Positions 6,505 to 12,094 of a stretch of DNA of 12,094 nt are shown here, piece by piece. The stretch comes from Chrysochromulina parva. Taxonomy: Eukaryota; Haptophyta; Prymnesiales; Chrysochromulinaceae. Positions within the stretch are counted from its first letter, which is position 1. Each line of letters begins with the position of its first letter. The DNA lies in the NCBI GenBank assembly GCA_002887195.1, contig PJAB01001810.1:1-12094 (forward strand). Direction: 5' to 3'. A program made the position numbers and the translations under genes. A model generated the notes under the pieces. The model ran no database searches. It was not told the DNA's origin and saw only the letters and a list, made by a program, of their open reading frames with translations.

Positions 6505-9423
6505 TCATTCATGCGCTCCGTTCCCGCGCCATGAATAGACACCCACGCGGCCGTCATCCCAGCCCACGACGACATCGAATGGCGCGAGTCCACCAGCGGC
6601 CTCGTCGGCGGCGCCTGCCAGCGAGGCGCCGTCGTGGGCGACGTCTGCCAGCGAGGAGTCGTTGCAGACGGCGAGGCTGGTGAGCGACGGCGCGCCCGAC
6701 GGCTCAAAGGGGCGCACTTGGCACATTGCAGCCTGGTGGAGGCTGCCGCCACTCACGTATCTCACGAGAAGCAGCGTGCCATCGGCACATGCGACGAGCC
6801 ACTGCTCGATCGGCCCTGGCGCGCGGCGTGGCGCGTCGACGGGGCAGCACTGGACTATTGTATGGTCCACGGGCAGCTCCGAGCGGCAGTGAAAGTCACC
6901 CATTTCCGAATCATGCTCCCAGAGCTCGAGAGAGCGAGGTCGGAATAGAAGGTAGAGGGGCGCGGAGTCGGCCGTGGCGGGGCCCAAGGCGAGTGACGTG
7001 GCGAGCAGCCCGAGCGGCGGCAGAACTTTTCCAAAGCCCGGCCGGGGGAAGCGCACCTCGGTCAACGTGCCTGCGGACCTGTCGATGAGATTCTTGTTGC
7101 GGCGCACACGGACGGCATTGGCCACCCACTCGTTGCGGTGCCGACTGACCGCCTCCCTCTTCGACTCGCCCGCCGCGACCACGAGCCCGGCCTTGTCGTA
7201 CTTGGCCTCTGGCAGCACGGCGTACGCACGCAGCGTGCTGCTGGTCGCGACGAGGAGGAAGTCGCCATTCGGTGAGAAGAGGCAGCGGGGGATCTCAGAC
7301 TCGCTCGTCGCGCCGACAAAGAGCTCCTGACAGCACGGCCGTTGTCGCCAGAACTGGCCGTCCGCGCGCACGAAACTGTCGGCACTCAGAAGCACCCCGA
7401 ACAGTTCGGCCTCCGCTGGCGTCGGCCAGTTCTCCTCCTTAGCCACGAGCTTGGTGAGCAGCGCCGTGCCGAACGCCTCATTCTCGACCTCCTTGCCCTC
7501 CGCGGGCCGCTGGTCGCCGACACTGTACCACTCCAGGGTGTCGAGAAGCAGCATATTATGAATCAAGACCTTGCGCGGCGCACAGAGCGCGACCAAGTTT
7601 TGGTCTTGGGCCGAATGCGCCATGCCGGCGCCCCAGGGGCCGCGCCCAGCGAGGAGCCTGTGCAGCAGCGCGTTCGCATGCAATCTCGAGTCGGCGAGCT
7701 CAGGCTTCCATGGCTGGCTGATGAGGATGCCATCAGCACGGCTGAGGAATCCGGACATAGAAGGCCGCTTGTCGAACGTCCTGATCAGGTGCAAGTGCGG
7801 GAGCACCGAGGCGCCGCTCACTGACGACGAGTCGGCTTGCGGGAGAGCCGCCTCGTGCAGCACACCGGACCATCGGAAGGTGCCCGCCACGGCGCCTGTT
7901 CTACGGGCTCCTTCTTCGGTCCTCCTCTTTTCGAAGGCGACTAGACGTGCATTGCGCTGCAACAGGAGCAAGTCGCCCGTGGGCACGTTGAAGAGGACCT
8001 GTACGGCCGGCTGGCTCGCGTCCTGGAGGGGCGTCGCGCTCTCATCGCATAGCCACGCGGTCGCTGTGAGCCGTGGAAAGTTCTCGTCCGGCGGCGGCGG
8101 CGGTGGCGGCAGCACGCTGCGTGCCAAGTCCGCCGGCGACGAGGCCATCGGTGACTGTGCCTTGGTTGACCTCGCCTCGGTTGACCTCGCCTCCGTTGAC
8201 AACACCTCGCCTGGCGCACGGACCCCAACGCCAGCCGCCCGGCGATCTGACGCGATCTCCGTGCGATCTGACGCGATCTCCGTGCGTTGTCGCCTCGCCA
8301 CCGCCTGATCGCCCTCGTCGCCGTGCGCCCGCTTACTCGTCCAGATCGCGATCTCCGATGAGGACGATAAGGGCCCGTCATCGGCTGTGCAGGAAAGACC
8401 CTGTGGGGAAAGACCCTGTGGGGTAAGGCCCTGGGCCCTCACCGCGGCTGTCGAGGCAGAAGCGGCCGGAGAGCCGGCGTGCAGCTCGAGTTGCATGCGC
8501 AGGTCCGCGAGCTCGAGGTCTCGGGATGCGATCTCGAGGTCACGGGATGCGATCTCGCGGTCACGGGATGCGATCTCGCGGTCACGGGATGCGAGCTCGC
8601 GATCTCGGGATGCGAGCTCGCGGTCACGCTGCGCCAGCGTGACCTCGGCAGCACTGAGCTTCTCCTTCGCCGCCTCCTCGGCCGCCCGCGCCGCTACCTC
8701 GGCCGCCCTCGCCGCCACCTCGGCCGCCCGCGCCTCTTCCGCATGCACCGTCGCGCGCTCAACGAGCTGCTCGAGCTCCCGTAGCTTCTCGGCGAGGTCG
8801 GGCAGCGTGCTGTAGCGCTGCGTGGCCTCGAGGAGCTCGGGCACCTGATCAAGCACCCGATCAAGGACATCGTGGAGCACCTCGAGACGGTTTTCATTCG
8901 TCACCGTGGAGCCCAACACGGCGCCTTGTGAGCCATCCTGACTCGGCTGGTCAGGTTGCTTCCACATCGGCGTGAGATGCTCGACACTGCCCACAGAAAT
9001 GGCCAGCGCAAAGTTGCGCATATGAGGATGAGCGTCATTCTTGTACAAGCTGCGGAGCCGTGCGAAAGCACGCCTGGCAGCCTCAAAGTCCTTGTTCTCG
9101 ATGGCGACGCGGAGCGCGCCGTCGTCGAGGAGCTTGAGCAGATGCGTGAGTTGCCGTGATTCATCCCCAGCCAGGCTGTTCGCGCATGGCGATAGGACGT
9201 TGCACACCTTCTCGTACTTGAACGCATCAATGAAGGCATGTAAGCGCGAGCGGTCAAGAACTCTCGTACACATCGGCGGGCATTCGCCATGAGTGGCCAC
9301 GACCTCGAGGAGCTCGGGTGCATGCGTTGCTAAATGGTGCGCGACGAGGTCGTTGGCGAGCAGAGCAGTAGGCGATGTGGGTCGTTGGAGAGGTCGTTGG
9401 CGAGCGGGCTCGGCGGGGAGCAT
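6505..9423 (-). CDS. Large unrecognised protein: helical N-terminus, coiled coil, WD40-like C-terminal region
   Basis: The start is the ATG at 9423-9421; the frame extends only to a TTG at 9486. The protein is 972 residues with no introns evident. By ATG numbering, residues 25-160 are predicted helical with Leu-rich segments (ELLEVVATHG, LTHLLKLLDDGALRVAIE). Residues 207-315 form a charged Ala/Glu/Arg coiled coil. It includes AEVAARA repeats and six ASRDREL/I units that come straight from 21-bp DNA repeats. Residues 325-448 are disordered, with three more small in-frame repeats and a run of prolines. From about 449 to the end, beta-rich blocks recur: VLFNVPTGDLLLL, CLFSPNGDFLLVATS, WLVACADGTLLLVRYV and VVVGWDDGRVGVYSW. 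These look like degenerate WD40 blades. A scaffold role is inferred from this architecture, but I do not recognise the family. Confidence 0.8.
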   Translation of the reverse strand: MLPAEPARQRPLQRPTSPTALLANDLVAHHLATHAPELLEVVATHGECPPMCTRVLDRSRLHAFIDAFKYEKVCNVLSPCANSLAGDESRQLTHLLKLLDDGALRVAIENKDFEAARRAFARLRSLYKNDAHPHMRNFALAISVGSVEHLTPMWKQPDQPSQDGSQGAVLGSTVTNENRLEVLHDVLDRVLDQVPELLEATQRYSTLPDLAEKLRELEQLVERATVHAEEARAAEVAARAAEVAARAAEEAAKEKLSAAEVTLAQRDRELASRDRELASRDREIASRDREIASRDLEIASRDLELADLRMQLELHAGSPAASASTAAVRAQGLTPQGLSPQGLSCTADDGPLSSSSEIAIWTSKRAHGDEGDQAVARRQRTEIASDRTEIASDRRAAGVGVRAPGEVLSTEARSTEARSTKAQSPMASSPADLARSVLPPPPPPPDENFPRLTATAWLCDESATPLQDASQPAVQVLFNVPTGDLLLLQRNARLVAFEKRRTEEGARRTGAVAGTFRWSGVLHEAALPQADSSSVSGASVLPHLHLIRTFDKRPSMSGFLSRADGILISQPWKPELADSRLHANALLHRLLAGRGPWGAGMAHSAQDQNLVALCAPRKVLIHNMLLLDTLEWYSVGDQRPAEGKEVENEAFGTALLTKLVAKEENWPTPAEAELFGVLLSADSFVRADGQFWRQRPCCQELFVGATSESEIPRCLFSPNGDFLLVATSSTLRAYAVLPEAKYDKAGLVVAAGESKREAVSRHRNEWVANAVRVRRNKNLIDRSAGTLTEVRFPRPGFGKVLPPLGLLATSLALGPATADSAPLYLLFRPRSLELWEHDSEMGDFHCRSELPVDHTIVQCCPVDAPRRAPGPIEQWLVACADGTLLLVRYVSGGSLHQAAMCQVRPFEPSGAPSLTSLAVCNDSSLADVAHDGASLAGAADEAAGGLAPFDVVVGWDDGRVGVYSWRGNGAHE
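8164..8208. repeat. 15-bp in-frame tandem repeat, 3 units
   Basis: Units ggttgacctcgcctc at 8164 and 8179 and a diverged copy at 8194. The minus-strand frame reads STEAR, STEAR, STKAQ in the disordered linker. Confidence 0.85.
8243..8284. repeat. 21-bp in-frame tandem repeat, 2 units
   Basis: Two identical 21-bp copies beginning cgatctgacgcgatctccgt. The minus-strand frame reads TEIASDR twice, close in wording to the EIASRDR heptads encoded at 8509-8634, so the two arrays may share an origin. Confidence 0.85.
8397..8441. repeat. 15-bp in-frame tandem repeat, 3 units
   Basis: Units gaccctgtggggaaa at 8397 and a one-base variant at 8412, with a diverged third at 8427. The minus-strand frame reads GLTPQ, GLSPQ, GLS-type units between the coiled coil and the disordered linker. 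Confidence 0.8.
8509..8634. repeat. 21-bp in-frame tandem repeat, 6 units, encoding heptads
   Basis: Six units of the type gatctcgcggtcacgggatg plus c, at 8509, 8530, 8551, 8572, 8593 and 8614. Each encodes one seven-residue unit (ASRDREL, ASRDREI and variants). The DNA period thus equals one coiled-coil heptad, with hydrophobic Leu/Ile and Ala recurring at fixed positions. Confidence 0.92.
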
Positions 9424-9780
9424 TTCTCTCGCGGGCGCTCCCCACACGCGCCGCCGCGCTTCCAAAAAAGGTGCGAGTGCATACAATGTACATCACATCT
9501 CCTCCGCCATCCAAGCCGCCGACGCCCAAACTATCCTCAACGCCGCCAGTGCGCCGCCAGCGCGCGCGCGGCGCGCGCGCATGCTCCGCGTCTCATATGG
9601 GGTCATGTACAATGTAAGGTGCGTGTAAGGTGTGTGTATTCTGAGCGGGCAGTAACAGTGCCGTAGCACCGGTTGTCGCGTCTGCCGTGTTAACGTTCAC
9701 ACAGTTGAAAAGGTCGTGCCCATGGCGTCGCGGTCGCGGGCGGTCGTGCCTGTCGACAAGGATCGGCTGGAGGTGCGGCA
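9424..9780. promoter_or_regulatory. Divergent promoter region between the propeller gene and the methyltransferase
   Basis: These 357 bases lie between two ATGs pointing away from each other, so they should serve both genes. A TACAATGTA word occurs at 9482-9490 and 9608-9616. Alternating CG at 9561-9570 and GC at 9571-9580 is prone to form Z-DNA. A gtaaggtgcgtgtaaggtg direct repeat begins at 9615. An ATG in strong context (GCCCATGG) at 9722 opens a short frame that overlaps the methyltransferase start and stops at about 9863-9865. No clear TATA box is seen. Confidence 0.5.
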
Positions 9781-9828
9781 ATGTTCGCGGCCGGCAACTC
9801 GCTACTCGCGGCCGCCTTCTTCGCGCAG
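9773..9828 (+). other. Possible alternative 5' intron of the methyltransferase gene
   Basis: Donor GGAG|GTGCGG (first intron base 9773) and acceptor TTCTTCGCGCAG|GTGC (last base 9828) enclose 56 bases. A frame from the ATG at 9722, which has a strong start context, would enter the methyltransferase frame at 9829 in phase 0. This would replace the hydrophobic leader with a basic MASRSRAVV-type N-terminus. It is a weak proposal because the unspliced start also gives a sensible leader. Confidence 0.25.
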
Positions 9829-10794
9829 GTGCACCTGTGCGCCACATCGGCAGTGCCGGTGGTAGCCTCACGTGGGAGGGCGATTCAGTGCAGCGCCACC
9901 GCATTCGATCGGCAGCTCAAGGTGGTTCTCGCGGAAGCCGAGACGATTGGCGCAACTGCGGCCCTTCGAGCTCACCTCGACGACTTGGACGAGGAGTTCA
10001 TTCCGATGCTGGGTGATCTGATCGACGAGGCGAATGGCATTGAGGCCGAGAGGCTGCTGGCAATCATGTCTGCTTTCGACGAGATTTACCCATCTCCCGT
10101 GACAATGTCCAATGACGTTTTGGATACGCACTGGCGTCGCTTCGACGGCACGATTGAGGACGACGAGGAGGCGTATGTGGACCTCTTTGCGCAGCCCGAA
10201 GGCAGCCCGCGGCCCTCGGTGGACGAGCGCCCGTCCGCATACGGCGAGGTGAGCCGCGAGGGTGCGCGCCGCCTCTTTCGGGCAATGGGCCTTGACGATG
10301 CCCGGGGTGCCGTCTTTGCAGACCTGGGGTCGGGCGCCGGGCGGCTGGTCGCACAGGCGTGGCTCGAGCTGCCCAGCGTCGAGCATGCCATTGGGATTGA
10401 GCTCGCACCGAGCCGCCACGCCGCCGCGGTGCGCGCATGGGCGTCTGTAGTCGCCGCCGGTGCAGACCACGCTGCTCTCGCGTTGTCGCACGCAGGCAAG
10501 GGCACGAGCAAGAGCAGCGCACCGGAGTGGCGGTGCGCCTCGCTTCTCGACACCGACCTGTCGGCCGTGACGCACGTGTATGTGTCATCGCTCTGCATGG
10601 GCGACGCGTTGATGGACGCACTCTGGACGCGGCTGAGCGGCTCGGTACCCACTCTCGAGACGGTCGCGACTTTGCGCGCCTTCCGCGCACCGGAGGCGGC
10701 GGCTTTTCTCGTGGACGTGGCGGCGCACGTGCAAATGACATGGAATCGGCCCGACAGCCCGGGGACTGTGGTCTTCATCTACAAGCTCAGGTGA
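9781..10794 (+). CDS. DOT1-like SAM-dependent methyltransferase with hydrophobic leader
   Basis: The start is the ATG at 9781; the upstream in-frame stop is at 9706-9708. The 337-residue product opens with a hydrophobic stretch (SLLAAAFFAQVHLCATSAVPVVA, about 7-29 with small-residue cleavage options), then SRGR, which resembles a signal peptide followed by a transit-like region. An acidic helical segment (50-135) precedes a class I methyltransferase core: YGEVSREG at 154-161, SAM-binding motif DLGSGAGRL at 181-189, acidic GIEL at 205-208, and THVYVSSLCMGDALMDALW at 264-282. The wording matches the DOT1 family (DLGSGVG, substrate-side Asn/Ser loop), whose known members methylate histone H3 Lys79. 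The leader argues for an organelle protein instead, so the substrate is unknown. An alternative first exon from the ATG at 9722, spliced at 9773-9828, would stay in frame and replace the leader. Confidence 0.8.
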   Translation: MFAAGNSLLAAAFFAQVHLCATSAVPVVASRGRAIQCSATAFDRQLKVVLAEAETIGATAALRAHLDDLDEEFIPMLGDLIDEANGIEAERLLAIMSAFDEIYPSPVTMSNDVLDTHWRRFDGTIEDDEEAYVDLFAQPEGSPRPSVDERPSAYGEVSREGARRLFRAMGLDDARGAVFADLGSGAGRLVAQAWLELPSVEHAIGIELAPSRHAAAVRAWASVVAAGADHAALALSHAGKGTSKSSAPEWRCASLLDTDLSAVTHVYVSSLCMGDALMDALWTRLSGSVPTLETVATLRAFRAPEAAAFLVDVAAHVQMTWNRPDSPGTVVFIYKLR

Positions 10795-11791
10795 TCGTTG
10801 GCGGACGGCTCTCAAATGTTGCATGACACAACCGATACAGTCGTGCTCTCGTCTAACTGTGCGCTCTCACTCAGCGTTGTATGTGAACACGACACGGCCG
10901 CGAGGGCCTAGCCATGGCGGCGTGAGAGCTGTGACGCCGTGGAGGCGCGTGGCGTCGTGTGCGCCGTGCAAAGTAATTTAATCGCGCGTAATGGTATATC
11001 GTTATACGTAATCATCGAAGATCGATACCGAACGCCCCGCGACCCGCGGCGCGCCGGCGCGCAGGGCCGCACACCGGCGCCACGGCCCACGCCGGCGTGC
11101 CGGCGAGACACCGGTCGCGCGCGCGGACAGCGCACCCGCCCGCCAGCAGCCAGCAGCCACCGCCCGAAGACGGACCGGACACGCGGGACGCGCGCGGCGG
11201 CAGTGCGGCAGATGGAGATCGCGCGCGCCGACCGGATCGCGGATGCCAGCCGACTCTCCGCACCGCTTCCGTACGCTCTACTCACTAGACGACAACGACC
11301 GTCGACTCACGACACACTGCATCACCCCCCGGTGAGCGGTGTCTGCGGCAGTCTGGTGTCTCGCCGCCGCGCGCACAAGCCACCCAGCCGCACGGCGGCG
11401 ACACCGCTTACGAGTCACGTCCACGCCAGGCATGCTCACACAGCTCACGTCCACACCAGGGATGTACACCAGAGACCAGATGCGCCCATCACCCTCCAAC
11501 CAGAGAACAGACACGCCCATGTCCCAACATACCCATCGCTCGAATGTATGCCATATGCGAGGAAGTTGGGCTCGAAATAATTCCGAAGGACATAGCTTCC
11601 TTCGACCGCGGCGCGCCACATACGCATCAGCTGCGCCTTCCACACGGCGGCTGCACCCCTTGTCTCTCCAAACGCTCAGCTCGGCGCTCAGTTGCGACCA
11701 TGAGCCGGAGCCTCGACGCTCAGTTCGGCGCTCAGTTCGGCGCTCAGTTCGGCGCTCAGTTCGGCGCTCAGTTCGGCGCTCAGTTCGGCGC
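10795..11791. other. About 1 kb without a convincing gene
   Basis: This stretch holds the 3' flank of the methyltransferase gene and, on the minus strand, the 3' flank of the antiporter gene. A short AT-rich island at 10970-11030 includes a GTATA-TCGT-TATAC hairpin at 10994-11007. GC-rich sequence follows, with perfect palindromes at 11049-11062 (gcgcgccggcgcgc) and 11088-11099 (cacgccggcgtg). A roughly 30-bp duplication is at 11412-11471. Several open frames exist, such as one at 10939-11580, but they are Arg/Pro-rich with no recognisable domain, typical of GC-rich noncoding DNA. I found no tRNA or rRNA signature. Confidence 0.55.
11412..11471. repeat. 30-bp imperfect direct repeat
   Basis: The word tcacgtccac(g/a)ccagg occurs at 11414-11430 and 11444-11460, inside two imperfect 30-bp copies. 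It lies in sequence with no convincing gene. Confidence 0.7.
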
Positions 11792-11820
11792 TCAGTTGCG
11801 ATCATGAGCCGGAGCCTCGA
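11674..11820. repeat. 12-bp minisatellite at the antiporter stop codon, flanked by a 33-base duplication
   Basis: Six perfect copies of gctcagttcggc run from 11718 to 11789, with diverged units at 11674, 11686 and 11790. A segment reading gctcagttgcga(c/t)catgagcc and continuing to cctcga appears on both sides of the array, at 11686-11717 and 11790-11820. The right copy is the end of the antiporter coding region including its TGA; the left copy is a duplicate of that gene end. The 12-bp unit itself looks derived from the sequence around the stop codon. Confidence 0.95.
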
Positions 11821-12094
11821 TGGGCACGAAGAGCGGCTCGCCCGTGGGCAGCGGGTCGGTGTGCACAAAGAAGCCCATCGCGACGACGACGTACGAGCAC
11901 ACGAGGATGAAGCCCAGCAGCCAGTGCGACTGACCCTGCTGGATGACCACGCCCACCAGGAGGACAGAGAAGGCCAGCACCGACAGCTCGAAGGGATGCA
12001 GGTTCAGGTCCAGAGGGAGGTCATACGCCCATCCAATGAGGACGCACGCCGGCAAGACGAAGAGAGCGATCTGCGTGGCGCTGCCCACGGCGAT
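11792..12094 (-). CDS. Ca2+/H+ antiporter (CAX family), C-terminal end, 5' partial
   Basis: The minus-strand frame is open to the right edge, so the start is outside the window; the GTG at 12088 is internal. The visible part, about 100 residues, begins I-A-V-G-S-A-T-Q-I-A-L, matching the conserved GSxTQIA helix in the second half of CAX/VCX1 exchangers. Hydrophobic helices follow: LFVLPACVLIGWAY, FELSVLAFSVLLVGVVIQQG (with the typical HPFELS and Q-G-Q-S-H-W-L-L-G loop) and FILVCSYVVVAMGFFVH. A short cytosolic tail ends at a TGA at 11794-11792. Known family members move Ca2+ into vacuoles in exchange for protons. The tail codons and stop are duplicated just downstream by a minisatellite, so tail length may vary between strains. 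Confidence 0.88.
   Translation of the reverse strand: MAVGSATQIALFVLPACVLIGWAYDLPLDLNLHPFELSVLAFSVLLVGVVIQQGQSHWLLGFILVCSYVVVAMGFFVHTDPLPTGEPLFVPIEAPAHDRN

Noticed and set aside
8509..8634. A tandem-repeat DNA-binding or regulatory array
   Set aside because: The units lie within a long continuous frame and encode coiled-coil heptads, which explains the period.
10939..11580. A 213-codon plus-strand open frame in the right intergenic region
   Set aside because: Its product is Arg/Pro/His-rich with no domain, and long chance frames are expected in GC-rich DNA; no promoter or splice evidence.
11278..11868. A 196-codon minus-strand frame with T-E-R-R repeats overlapping the antiporter end
   Set aside because: The repeats are the 12-bp minisatellite read in another frame, and it overlaps the well-supported antiporter frame.

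Overview
The window looks like nuclear DNA of a GC-rich unicellular alga. A haptophyte is my best guess, made from composition and gene style only; I cannot run a search. The protein families are eukaryotic: a receptor-like/Pelle-type kinase, AP2/ERF domains, a SET fold, a Myb repeat, a DOT1-like methyltransferase and a vacuolar-type Ca2+/H+ antiporter. Genes are long, rich in low-complexity sequence and full of tandem repeats. At least one gene shows convincing signs of GT-AG introns. There are no operons, ribosome-binding sites, rRNA or tRNA genes that I can see.

Layout from left to right. Bases 1-1185 (+) hold the 3' part of a protein kinase gene. Its C-lobe carries an altered DFG motif and is followed by a Ser/Thr-rich linker and a helical module with a HEPN-like R-x4-H motif. 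Bases 1186-1467 are a convergent intergenic gap. Bases 1468-6160 (-) carry two long open frames that I read as one gene. The upstream frame (4718-6160) encodes two AP2 domains. The downstream frame (1468-4404) encodes a third AP2 domain, a small CxC zinc-finger-like patch, a SET-like domain lacking the usual tyrosine, acidic repeats and a Myb-like repeat. The downstream frame has no ATG before its AP2 domain, and a polypyrimidine tract with a good acceptor precedes it, so an intron near 4405-4741 probably joins the two. Bases 6161-6504 are the upstream region of that gene and the 3' flank of the next. Bases 6505-9423 (-) encode a 972-residue unrecognised protein with a helical N-terminus, a coiled coil built from six 21-bp DNA repeats, and a WD40-like propeller region. 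Bases 9424-9780 are a divergent promoter region. Bases 9781-10794 (+) encode a DOT1-like SAM methyltransferase with a hydrophobic leader. Bases 10795-11791 have no convincing gene but hold an AT-rich island, palindromes and minisatellites. Bases 11792-12094 (-) are the C-terminal end of a CAX-type Ca2+/H+ antiporter that continues past the right edge.

No shared pathway is proven. The triple-AP2/SET/Myb protein and the DOT1-like enzyme both have chromatin-type folds, but the latter's leader points to an organelle. A useful pattern ties the annotation together. Tandem repeats inside frames I consider coding have periods divisible by three (9, 12, 15, 21, 36 bp), while those in the suspected intron parts of the AP2 gene have periods of 10, 38 and 70 bp.
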